From Bacillota bacterium (GTDB taxonomy: Bacteria > Bacillota > Clostridia > Christensenellales > CAG-138): a stretch of DNA of 6,107 nucleotides. The stretch covers positions 1-6,107 of the forward strand of contig JAEWYV010000280.1 of the NCBI GenBank assembly GCA_023458615.1, written 5' to 3'. Below the pieces are notes generated by a model, which was not told the origin of the DNA, did not search any database, and saw only the letters and a list, made by a program, of their open reading frames with translations. This document shows positions 1 to 6,094 of this stretch, in pieces. A program made the position numbers and the translations under genes. Position 1 is the first letter of the stretch. The number at the start of each line of letters is the position of its first letter.

Positions 1-1
1 G

Positions 2-55
2 CGCGAACAGTTCGATGCACCGATCCTGAAAAATCGGAAAGGATACCAATTATGA
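2..55 (+). CDS. 3' end of an unidentified upstream gene (partial)
   Basis: The frame beginning at position 2 is open from the window edge and ends at a TGA (53-55) that overlaps the ddl ATG in an ATGA junction. The visible tail is 17 residues, REQFDAPILKNRKGYQL. The identical ATGA arrangement joins ddl to murF, and ddl has its ribosome binding site inside this tail, so a translationally coupled upstream operon member is plausible. Seventeen residues are too few to identify a family, and an open frame this short could arise by chance. The gene start lies outside the window. Confidence 0.42.
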   Translation, partial: REQFDAPILKNRKGYQL

Positions 56-1107
56 ACATCGTAGTCCTAGCCGGCGGGCTCTCGCCCGAGCGCGACGTCT
101 CCCTCTCCACCGGAACCATGGTGACCAATGCCCTGCGTAAAAAGGGACATAACGCCATTCTTGTTGATCTCTTCTTCGGGGTAGATTCCCTACCTAACCC
201 AATTGAGCAAGCGTTTATCTGCAATGGCATGCTTCCTCCGTTTTCCGTGCCGGAAGCCGCGCCGGATCTCTCCGCCGTCCGCGCCATGCGAAAAGACGGG
301 TTTTCCGAACAGATCGGCAACGGAATCTTGGAGCTCTGCCGGGCGGCGGATCTCACCTTTCTCGCCCTGCATGGCGGCGTAGGAGAAAACGGTAGCCTGC
401 AAGCATTCTTTGATCTATGCGACATCAAATATACCGGCAATCCTTCCATCGGCTGCGCACTGGCGATGGATAAGAGCGTAAGCAAATCCCTGCTGCGCAG
501 CGAGGGTGTTTTGACGGCGGACTGGGCTGTTGCGCGAAAGGGTATTCCGTTTGATACGGAACATTTCCCGATCCCCTGTGTTGTCAAGCCAAACAGCGGT
601 GGCTCGAGCATCGGCGTCGAAATTGTGCGCTCGCGTGAAGCGCTGGCGCCCGCCATCGAAGCAGGTTTTGCCTTTGAAGATGAACTCATCGTGGAAGCAT
701 ATATCTCCGGCATGGAGCTCTCCGCCGGCGTGATCGGCACCGGAGAGGATATCACTGCTCTTCCGCTCATCGAAATCGTACCCAAGCACGGGTTCTATGA
801 TTATCAGCATAAATATCAAAAGGGCTGGACGGAGGAGATTGTGCCCGCGCGTATCTCGCCGGAACTCACCGAACAGGTGCAAACGCTTGCAAAGAAGGCC
901 TATCGTGCCCTCAAGCTCGGCGTCTACGCACGTGTGGATTTTTTGCTGACAGCAGAGGGCGAGGCGTATTGCCTCGAAGCCAACACCCTGCCCGGCATGA
1001 CACCGACCAGTCTGCTCCCGCAGGAAGCGGAGCACTACGGGCTGGACTATCCCGCGCTCTGTGAAACTATTGTTAAGCTCTCGCTGGAACGGTTTAAATC
1101 AGCATGA
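52..1107 (+). CDS. ddl: D-alanine--D-alanine ligase
   Basis: Cytoplasmic ATP-grasp ligase that joins two D-alanines to make the terminal dipeptide of the peptidoglycan stem. At 351 aa it matches the longer Gram-positive Ddl form rather than the ~306-aa E. coli DdlB; the extra length lies in the N-terminal domain around residues 40-90. Visible motifs are the N-terminal GGLSPERDVSLSTG (8-21, with Glu13), LHGGVGENG (106-114), the ATP-binding MDKSVSK (139-145) and VVKPNSGGSSIGVE (177-190), and the omega-loop YDYQHKY (249-255). Near the C-terminus are R294 and D296, then LEANTLPGMTPTSLLP (308-323), which supplies the Mg-binding Glu309 and Asn311. The Lys-Tyr pair at 254-255 corresponds to K215-Y216 of E. 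coli DdlB, typical of true D-Ala-D-Ala ligases rather than D-Ala-D-lactate (VanA-type) enzymes. AAAGGA at 38-43 lies 8 nt before the ATG and supports this start. The stop overlaps the murF start (ATGA, 1104-1107), so the two should be co-translated. Confidence 0.97.
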   Translation: MNIVVLAGGLSPERDVSLSTGTMVTNALRKKGHNAILVDLFFGVDSLPNPIEQAFICNGMLPPFSVPEAAPDLSAVRAMRKDGFSEQIGNGILELCRAADLTFLALHGGVGENGSLQAFFDLCDIKYTGNPSIGCALAMDKSVSKSLLRSEGVLTADWAVARKGIPFDTEHFPIPCVVKPNSGGSSIGVEIVRSREALAPAIEAGFAFEDELIVEAYISGMELSAGVIGTGEDITALPLIEIVPKHGFYDYQHKYQKGWTEEIVPARISPELTEQVQTLAKKAYRALKLGVYARVDFLLTAEGEAYCLEANTLPGMTPTSLLPQEAEHYGLDYPALCETIVKLSLERFKSA

Positions 1108-2456
1108 AGCAATATTTGTTTTCCGAAATTCTCACCGCTTGCGGCGGTCAATACTTTGGCGATACTGCTCTGCTGGATCAAGCAGTGTCGGACATCGTCA
1201 TCGACAGCCGGAGCGCAAAACCAGGCTCTCTCTATGTTCCCTATATCGGAGAACGGCTGGACGGGCATGACTTTATCCCCGCGGCGCGGGAAAACGGCGC
1301 CGCACTCGTCATCTCCAGCCGTGTGCTGGAGACTGCTCCGTATATCCTCGTGTCGGATACGCTGCGCGCGCTACATGACATTGCGCGCTGCTATCGCAAT
1401 AAATTTTCCATCCCGGTTATCGGGCTTACCGGCAGCGCAGGCAAAACCTCCACCAAGGATATGGTGGCGGCGGCACTCTCTGCACGTTTTTGCGTTATGA
1501 AAACGCAGGGCAATCTGAACAACGAAACCGGCGCGCCGCTGACCATTTTCAGCCTCGAAGAAAAACACGAGGTTGCCGTCGTTGAAATGGGTACCAATCA
1601 TTTCGAAGAGATTGGCAGAATCGCCTCATTCGTACAGCCGGATTTCTGTCTGTTTACCAACATCGGATTGGCGCATATCGAAAATTTCGGCTCGCGCGAA
1701 GGTATTTTTAAAGGGAAGACAGAGATGCTGGCGCATATGCGTCCCGGCGGGCGCGTCATCGCAAACGGGGATGACGACATGCTTTGCACCATCCCGAATG
1801 CGCTGCTTTACGGCTTAGGCCCTCAGTGCCACGTCCGCGGAGACGAGATTGAGGATCTGCTGCTTGACGGCATGCGCTTCACCGCCTCCTATCAGAGTGA
1901 ATCCTTCCGCATGCATGTCCCCTCACTCGGACTGCACTCGGTCTATAACGCGCTTTGCGCCGTCTCCGTGGGTCTGTTACTTGGCATGCGGTTCTCCGAA
2001 TTGGCGGAAGGGCTTGCCTCCTATCGTCCCCTGCCGGGGCGCATGAATGTGCACCGCCTCAAGAGATTTACCTTGATTGACGACACCTATAACGCCAACC
2101 CGACCTCGGTACAGGCCTCCGTCGATGTTCTGGAAAAGTGCCCGGGCAGGCGCGTCTGTATTCTTGGGGATATGCGGGAACTAGGCGATGCTTCCGCTCG
2201 TCTTCATGAGGAGATCGGACGTTATGTTTCTGAGCATACTATCGACGTCATCCTCTGCGTCGGCGCGGAAAGTGAACGGATATTCCTCGGCGCGCTGAAT
2301 GCCGCCGGAAACGGAAGCTGCTGCTATTATGCAACGCAGGATGCCTTAATCCAGACGCTACCGGAGATTCTGATGGACGGGGATACCATTCTTGTAAAAG
2401 CCTCCCGCGCCATGCATCTGGAAGAGACTGCAAAATATATTCTCTCGCTGGACTAA
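1104..2456 (+). CDS. murF: UDP-N-acetylmuramoyl-tripeptide--D-alanyl-D-alanine ligase
   Basis: Last cytoplasmic Mur ligase: it uses ATP to add D-Ala-D-Ala to the UDP-MurNAc-tripeptide, giving the pentapeptide precursor. Its dipeptide substrate is the product of the preceding gene. The 450-aa length and three-domain order fit MurF. The N-terminal substrate-binding domain has DSR (34-36) and DGHDF (53-57). The central ATPase domain has the P-loop GLTGSAGKTSTKD (107-119), QGNLNNETGAPLT (135-147), EMG (161-163), TNIGLAHIE (185-193) and the KTE Lys205 expected to be carbamylated. The C-terminal domain has GLHSVYNALCA (276-286), PLPGRM (309-314), DDTYNANPTS (326-335) and LGDMRELG (354-361). All motifs look intact. 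The ATG overlaps the ddl stop by 4 bp and has only a weak GGAACGG upstream, so initiation probably depends on translational coupling. An intrinsic terminator lies about 50 bp after the stop. Confidence 0.98.
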   Translation: MKQYLFSEILTACGGQYFGDTALLDQAVSDIVIDSRSAKPGSLYVPYIGERLDGHDFIPAARENGAALVISSRVLETAPYILVSDTLRALHDIARCYRNKFSIPVIGLTGSAGKTSTKDMVAAALSARFCVMKTQGNLNNETGAPLTIFSLEEKHEVAVVEMGTNHFEEIGRIASFVQPDFCLFTNIGLAHIENFGSREGIFKGKTEMLAHMRPGGRVIANGDDDMLCTIPNALLYGLGPQCHVRGDEIEDLLLDGMRFTASYQSESFRMHVPSLGLHSVYNALCAVSVGLLLGMRFSELAEGLASYRPLPGRMNVHRLKRFTLIDDTYNANPTSVQASVDVLEKCPGRRVCILGDMRELGDASARLHEEIGRYVSEHTIDVILCVGAESERIFLGALNAAGNGSCCYYATQDALIQTLPEILMDGDTILVKASRAMHLEETAKYILSLD

Positions 2457-2503
2457 GTCGTTATCGACGCTCATAGAAATATCTAGAAATAAATGCTGCA
2501 AAA

Positions 2504-2536
2504 AAAGTCCGCCTGCAAAATCTGCAAGCGGGCTTT
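2504..2536. terminator. bidirectional intrinsic terminator between murF and the DUF47 gene
   Basis: The arms AGTCCGC (2506-2512) and GCGGGCT (2528-2534) pair, followed by one C/A mismatch, then TGCA/TGCA (2514-2517 with 2523-2526) around a 5-nt loop AAATC. Two A-T pairs extend the base. On the minus strand the hairpin is followed by seven T (complement of 2500-2506), making a strong terminator for the pit-DUF47 operon, which ends at 2556. On the plus strand it is followed by TTTGTGTTTT, adequate for murF. Its position between two convergent genes fits shared use. Confidence 0.88.
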
Positions 2537-2555
2537 GTGTTTTGGTTCGGATTTG

Positions 2556-3182
2556 TTAGCTGTTTTTCATGACGACGAGCTCAACGCTCTCCATGACATC
2601 TTCGCATGCGTCGCAGCAGGCTTCCATCCAGTCAAAGAGCTTTGTCCAGGTGATGCGCTCCAGCGACTCAGCGTTCTCGCAATAGAGCCTGCGCATTGCC
2701 GCGCAATAGAGGCGGTCGCCCTGCTCTTCAAAATCATTGACCTTGATAATCGCCTGCGCAAGCCGCTCGCTGGACTTCTGGAATCCCGGGAGCTCCTTGA
2801 GCGCATCGCGCGATTCATAACAGCACTGTTTGATGATGGTCGCAAACTCCAGCGCTTCAAATCGCATGGAAGTCGCATTGTACATATACATCTTGCGCAC
2901 AACATCTTCGATAAAGTCCGTGACGTTATCAATCTGCTGCAGCAGCAGGATGATGTCCTCGCGTTCAATGGGCGTAATGAATTCCTTGGCAAGTTTTTGC
3001 ATGAGCAGATGCTTGTTTAAATCTGCCTCATGCTCAATCTTATGCATCTCTTCAACCTGATCGTCCAACTTCGCCGGGTCATAATGCTCTACTACGCTCT
3101 CCAGATACTCCGCCGCCTTGCAGGCGCTCTCCATCCCACTGACAAACCCTTCAAAATATTCGTTGGTGTGCTGTTTTTTCAT
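2556..3182 (-). CDS. DUF47 family (PhoU-like) protein, putative phosphate transport regulator
   Basis: A 208-aa, almost entirely helical, acidic protein of the DUF47/PhoU-like family (Pit accessory protein, YkaA type). Recognisable features are the first acidic helix HKIEHEAD (47-54), then ITPIEREDIILLLQQID (69-85) and NVTDFIEDVVRKM (86-98). A second half carries DFEEQGDRLY (150-159) and DACEDVMESVE (191-201). The repeated E/DxxxD/E spacing on these helices is the PhoU-like metal-cluster pattern. There is no signal peptide or membrane segment, so it should be cytoplasmic. It lies 57 bp downstream of pit on the same strand; this order is the usual pairing in which the DUF47 protein is thought to modulate Pit activity. 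That role is known by association, not shown here. Start choice is firm: GAAGGAG (3196-3190) sits 7 nt before the ATG. The operon ends at the hairpin at 2504-2536. Confidence 0.93.
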   Translation of the reverse strand: MKKQHTNEYFEGFVSGMESACKAAEYLESVVEHYDPAKLDDQVEEMHKIEHEADLNKHLLMQKLAKEFITPIEREDIILLLQQIDNVTDFIEDVVRKMYMYNATSMRFEALEFATIIKQCCYESRDALKELPGFQKSSERLAQAIIKVNDFEEQGDRLYCAAMRRLYCENAESLERITWTKLFDWMEACCDACEDVMESVELVVMKNS

Positions 3183-3239
3183 ACCCCTTCTCCTTCAAAC
3201 ATTCGATTATTAAAACTAACTGCTGCTGCCGGGGTTTCA

Positions 3240-4292
3240 TTAGAAGATTGCCAGAAACAGCTTGACCATCAAGAATCCAACAAGGCCGCAGCAAGGGAAC
3301 GTAAGCACCCAAGCATAGACCATCTCTTTGACAATGCCCCAATTCACCGAGCTCAAGCGTCTGCTTGCGCCAACGCCCATGATTGCGGTCGTCTTTGTAT
3401 GCGTCGTGCTAACCGGAATACCCGTCAAGGACGAGAGAAGCAGGCAGCCCGCAGCCGCGATATCGGCGGAAAAACCCTGATATTTCTCCAGTTTGACCAT
3501 GTCCATGCCAACCGCTTTGATGATGCGCAAACCACCGACAGAGGTGCCGAGCGACATGACTAGCGAACAAAGGATCATGAGCCAGACCGGGATAGTAAAC
3601 GTGGTCACGTCCGTTTGACCGCCTGCGAGGAATGTTCCGAGTAGAAATACGCCGATAAATTTCTGTCCATCCTGGGCGCCATGCATAAACGCCATAGCGG
3701 CGCTGCCCGCAATCTGCCCGCCGCGGAAGAAGCGATCCGCGCGCCGCCGCTCCATGTGTTTAAAGAGAAGCGCCATGAGTTTCGTTGTGCCAAAGCCCAT
3801 TGCAAAACCAAGCACCGAGGAAAGCACGAGACCATAGATAACCTTCAGCCATGCTGATCCATTGATGCCCGCAAACCCGTTTTGAATGGCGACCGCCGCG
3901 CCGGAGATTCCAGCGATGAGCGCATGGCTCTCGCTGGTCGGAATGCCGAAATACCACGCGATGGTTGCCCATAGAACGATTGCGAACATACCAGCGCAGA
4001 GCGCGATGGTTGCATCCCCCGCGTTGTTGCCAAAGTCCACCATATTGTAGATCGTTTGCGCAACGGTTGCGTTGAGCAGGGTCATGACAAAGACCCCTAA
4101 AAAGTTAAACCCGGCCGCCATGAAGATTGCAGGGCGCGGTGCCATGGAGCGCGTTGAAATACACGTTGCAATCGCGTTTGGCGCATCGGTCCATCCATTG
4201 ACCAGAATAACGCCGAGCGTCAGCGCAACGGTTATCATCAGCGCCGGATTGCTCATGAATCGCGCAATAAAATCTTGAAATGTGATCGTCAT
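3240..4292 (-). CDS. pit: inorganic phosphate transporter, PiT family
   Basis: Polytopic inner-membrane phosphate permease, 350 aa from this start, with about ten hydrophobic segments. The family's inverted duplication is visible: the N-terminal half has GWTDAPNAIAT (33-43) and GIPTSESHALI (116-126), and the C-terminal half has HGAQDGQKFIG (204-214) and GIPVSTTHTKTTAIMGVG (291-308). Canonical PiT signatures read GANDxxNA and HGANDAQK; here the central Asn is Thr in the first copy and Gln in the second. I believe this is normal in a Firmicutes subgroup rather than damage, because everything around it is conserved. A hydrophilic Arg-rich stretch (HMERRRADRFFR, 179-190) separates the halves. PiT proteins typically couple metal-phosphate uptake to protons. 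The frame also extends to a GTG at 4325 (361 aa), but that start has no ribosome binding site; the ATG at 4292 has GGAG 2 nt upstream within GGTGGAGAA, which is close spacing, so the start is probable rather than certain. It is first in an operon with the DUF47 gene. Confidence 0.93.
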   Translation of the reverse strand: MTITFQDFIARFMSNPALMITVALTLGVILVNGWTDAPNAIATCISTRSMAPRPAIFMAAGFNFLGVFVMTLLNATVAQTIYNMVDFGNNAGDATIALCAGMFAIVLWATIAWYFGIPTSESHALIAGISGAAVAIQNGFAGINGSAWLKVIYGLVLSSVLGFAMGFGTTKLMALLFKHMERRRADRFFRGGQIAGSAAMAFMHGAQDGQKFIGVFLLGTFLAGGQTDVTTFTIPVWLMILCSLVMSLGTSVGGLRIIKAVGMDMVKLEKYQGFSADIAAAGCLLLSSLTGIPVSTTHTKTTAIMGVGASRRLSSVNWGIVKEMVYAWVLTFPCCGLVGFLMVKLFLAIF

Positions 4293-4325
4293 TTCTCCAC
4301 CATCCCTATGAATGCCATTTTTCAC

Positions 4326-4440
4326 CCAATGTAAAGTTTAACACAAATTCCTTACATACTTTACACCAATTTTTCATCTATTTGCATTTTATCAAGTTTA
4401 TTTTACATTCGCACCTGAATTTTACTCTGTCTATCATTTA
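4326..4440 (-). promoter_or_regulatory. AT-rich regulatory region upstream of pit with TTWACA-like hexamers
   Basis: This strongly AT-rich gap separates pit from the aldolase terminator. Read on the plus strand it contains TTAACA (4338-4343), TTACAT (4352-4357), TTTACA (4360-4365) and TTTACA (4402-4407). TTAACA/TTTACA-like hexamers resemble the direct repeats bound by PhoP/PhoB regulators of Gram-positive phosphate regulons. Spacings between starts are 14, 8 and 42 bp, so the regular 11-bp phasing of a textbook PhoP box is not met. A TAAAAT on the minus strand (4391-4386) could be a -10 box; I see no good -35 at 17 bp. The promoter of pit must lie in this region or just outside it, but its exact place is uncertain. 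Confidence 0.3.
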
Positions 4441-4470
4441 CCCATTGCCACATTTATGATATCCGCACAT

Positions 4471-4500
4471 AGAAAAAGCAGGTGGAACATATCCGCCTGC
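4471..4500 (-). terminator. intrinsic terminator of the class II aldolase gene
   Basis: On the minus strand an 8-bp stem, GCAGGCGG (4500-4493) with CCACCTGC (4485-4478) including one G-T pair, closes a 7-nt loop and runs into TTTTTCT (4477-4471). It begins about 15 nt after the aldolase stop codon. Outer arms CGCACA/TGTGCG (4464-4469 and 4507-4512) could also pair around it, though that pairing spans the T-tract and may be chance. Confidence 0.88.
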
Positions 4501-4515
4501 CCAATTTGTGCGTTT

Positions 4516-5805
4516 TTAGCCAAGATGAAATGTTTCGCGAAGTTCTCGCACTTCGTTTTCGTCGAGCAGGATAATGCTTCCCGCGTCCTGCGCAGTGAGG
4601 ATAGAAGCCGCTGTTGCCTCAGCAACCTCCATGCGGTCAAACGCGGTAAAGAGTGTTTCCCCCGTCGTCACAAGACGATAGTGGTCAAACAATACGACCG
4701 GAGTCTTGCTCGAAAAATGTGTTGCGGCTACTTCCGGCTGATCGACCGCTTCTTCAAATTTGCACTTTGGCACAGCACGAAGCATATAGTAGCTCTCCGG
4801 CACGGTAGACGTCGCAAATTCACGCGCGGAGGCGGCAAACGCCATTACATGCGCCGGAGCGGCGGAAAACACCGCCTGTGTTTCCGGCTGGTGTGCATAG
4901 ATTGCGGCGTGCAAGGGCGCTTCGATAGAAGGAATCTTCCCTTCCTCCGCCAACTCTCCACAAATCAATACAATATCCTGCTCTTCCAGCAATGCCAGAT
5001 CCAGACCTTCCGGCGTAATCAGGAATGCGTGTTCGTCCACCCTTGCGCTGCATACACCGGTCGCACCGGTCAGCAGGGCATGTTCACAACCCCGGCGCAG
5101 TTTTTGCACCATATCTGCGCGGAGCAGCCGTTCACGCTCACCCGGACTACGGCGCAACATTGCCTTATAGGATGGTTTCGCGCGATTTGCATACCGCTGC
5201 TTCTGTCCATCCGTGAGCGAGAGCGCCGCACCGGTTTTCCGCGAAAGCAGGTCGAGCTTCGCCGCGTATTCAATGGTCTCGAATAGTTGGTACGCCACCA
5301 GCAGGTTATTGCCGCCCACGCAAACCCCATGGTTCTCCAGAAATACGACATCCGCCCCTTTGGCAAACTCCGCATGCATGTTGTCGCCCAACGCAGGACT
5401 GCCCATCATGGCATATTTTGAGAGGCGCATATTGCGGCAGAGTTGCTCGGTATGCGGCAAAAGATCCACACGCGGGAGCGTGCGCGTCAGTGAAAACGCG
5501 ATACAGTAGACAGGGTGCGCGTGCACCACCGCGCGAAAGTCCGGTCTGGCGCGGTAGGTTGCGCGATGAAAGAATATTTCGCTTGAGGGCGCATGAATTC
5601 CGTCATACGATCCGTCGGGATGTACACACACGATATCCTTCTGATTCAAACTGCCCTTGTCAACCGCCTTGGGCGTGATCCAAATATCGCCGTGCTCATC
5701 TAAAATTGAGATATTCCCGCCAGTGGCGGTGGTGAGTCCGCGGTCATAAACACGGCGCATGATAGAGGCAATCTGTTCAGCCGGGGTAAGCTTAAAAAAG
5801 TTCAT
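4516..5805 (-). CDS. tandem class II aldolase/adducin-family protein
   Basis: A 429-aa protein made of two class II aldolase/adducin domains in tandem. The first (about residues 5-190) has ATGGNISI (27-34), ITPKAVDKG (43-51), PSSE with Glu76, VHAHPVY with His95 and His97, and ENHG with His159. These match the Zn ligands and catalytic Glu of L-fuculose-1-phosphate aldolase and ribulose-5-phosphate 4-epimerase relatives. The second (about 235-429) repeats the layout: GATGVCSARVDEH (247-259), ITPEGLD, PSIE with Glu295, then FSAAP where HAHP is expected, and FDHY with His375. Two of three metal His are thus Ser314 and Ala316, so this half is probably non-catalytic. The first half likely acts on a phosphorylated or related sugar, by retro-aldol cleavage or epimerisation; the substrate cannot be read from sequence and no sugar kinase, isomerase or transporter is adjacent. 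The frame extends upstream to 5865, but a TATAAT at 5856-5851 puts that start ahead of transcription. GAAGGA (5822-5817) serves the ATG at 5805 with 11-nt spacing and is too close to the in-frame ATG at 5817. The gene appears monocistronic. Confidence 0.9.
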   Translation of the reverse strand: MNFFKLTPAEQIASIMRRVYDRGLTTATGGNISILDEHGDIWITPKAVDKGSLNQKDIVCVHPDGSYDGIHAPSSEIFFHRATYRARPDFRAVVHAHPVYCIAFSLTRTLPRVDLLPHTEQLCRNMRLSKYAMMGSPALGDNMHAEFAKGADVVFLENHGVCVGGNNLLVAYQLFETIEYAAKLDLLSRKTGAALSLTDGQKQRYANRAKPSYKAMLRRSPGERERLLRADMVQKLRRGCEHALLTGATGVCSARVDEHAFLITPEGLDLALLEEQDIVLICGELAEEGKIPSIEAPLHAAIYAHQPETQAVFSAAPAHVMAFAASAREFATSTVPESYYMLRAVPKCKFEEAVDQPEVAATHFSSKTPVVLFDHYRLVTTGETLFTAFDRMEVAEATAASILTAQDAGSIILLDENEVRELRETFHLG

Positions 5806-5844
5806 GTGGATGTTCATCCTTCGTTTGTAATTTTTAACAATATC

Positions 5845-5861
5845 TGTTTGATTATAACACA
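5845..5861 (-). promoter_or_regulatory. extended -10 promoter of the aldolase gene, with overlapping imperfect dyad
   Basis: The minus strand carries a perfect TATAAT (5856-5851) preceded by TGT, giving an extended -10 (TGnTATAAT). Transcription should start near 5844, leaving a leader of about 40 nt before the ATG at 5805. At 17-bp spacing the -35 position reads GGGAAT, which is poor, so the extended -10 or an activator must compensate. The 17-mer TGTTTGATTATAACACA (5845-5861, plus strand) is an imperfect palindrome with TGT/ACA ends covering the -10. That layout would suit a repressor site but could be chance. Confidence 0.68.
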
Positions 5862-5931
5862 TCACTCAAACTTATTCCCCGATGGCTCCGTTTTTTTGCA
5901 TAGATTTCCAGCCAAATCGGCGCATGAACTG

Positions 5932-5960
5932 TTGACTTTTTTTCGGTCAAATGCTATCAT
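5932..5960 (+). promoter_or_regulatory. sigma-A-type promoter of the tRNA-Pro gene
   Basis: TTGACT (5932-5937) and TATCAT (5955-5960) are separated by exactly 17 bp, and TGC immediately precedes the -10, giving an extended -10 as well. The predicted start is near 5967, about 6 nt before the tRNA 5' end, so only a very short leader would be removed by RNase P. A near-consensus promoter is expected for a stand-alone stable RNA gene. Confidence 0.88.
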
Positions 5961-5972
5961 AAACAACGCCGT

Positions 5973-6049
5973 CTGGGTGTAGCGCAGTTTGGTAGCGTGC
6001 TTGACTGGGGGTCAAGAGGTCGCAGGTTCAAATCCTGTCACCCAGACCA
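5973..6049 (+). tRNA. tRNA-Pro (anticodon GGG)
   Basis: All four cloverleaf arms can be drawn. The acceptor stem is CTGGGTG (5973-5979) with CACCCAG (6039-6045), seven Watson-Crick pairs, then discriminator A6046 and an encoded CCA (6047-6049). The D arm is GCGC/GCGT around AGTTTGGTA. The anticodon stem is CTTGA (6000-6004) with TCAAG (6012-6016) around CTGGGGG, so the anticodon is GGG at 6007-6009, reading CCC and CCU. G at position 37 is usual for proline tRNAs. The T arm is GCAGG/CCTGT around TTCAAAT. The 77-nt length and TAGCGCAG start of the D region closely match bacterial tRNA-Pro. It is not a target of any visible integration event. Confidence 0.97.
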
Positions 6050-6094
6050 AAATTGAGAAGGAATTCCATTTGGAGTTTCTTCTCAATTTTCGTT
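6049..6094 (+). terminator. intrinsic terminator directly abutting tRNA-Pro
   Basis: The arm AAAATTGAGAAG (6049-6060) pairs perfectly with CTTCTCAATTTT (6079-6090). The stem continues inward through GAATTCC (6061-6067) with GGAGTTT (6072-6078), including two G-T pairs, to a 4-nt loop ATTT. The total is 19 bp. The descending arm ends in TTTT and is followed by CGTTTT, giving an interrupted U-rich tail. The first paired base is the final A of the tRNA CCA end. Confidence 0.88.

Noticed and set aside
23..46. ATCC/GGAT pairing that could sequester the ddl ribosome binding site
   Set aside because: Four base pairs around a long loop is too weak to argue for translational control.
415..1035. 206-residue minus-strand open frame inside ddl
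   Set aside because: It lies fully antisense to ddl, has no ribosome binding site or family resemblance, and ddl is unambiguous on the plus strand.
2457..2468. Small perfect dyad GTCG-TTAT-CGAC right after the murF stop
   Set aside because: The stem is only 4 bp and has no T-tract; the hairpin at 2504-2536 is a far better terminator.
2493..3020. 175-residue plus-strand open frame opposite the DUF47 gene
   Set aside because: It runs antisense through the DUF47 gene, starts inside the terminator hairpin and shows no recognisable family. The minus-strand frame has clear motifs and a ribosome binding site.
4293..4325. GTG start giving an 11-residue longer Pit protein
   Set aside because: There is no ribosome binding site ahead of the GTG, and the extra residues are hydrophilic and unlike a Pit N-terminus. 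The ATG at 4292 has an upstream GGAG, though closely spaced.
4456..5286. 276-residue plus-strand open frame opposite the aldolase gene
   Set aside because: The translation is rich in Cys, Arg and His with no domain pattern, typical of an antisense shadow of a GC-rich gene; the minus-strand frame encodes a clear aldolase.
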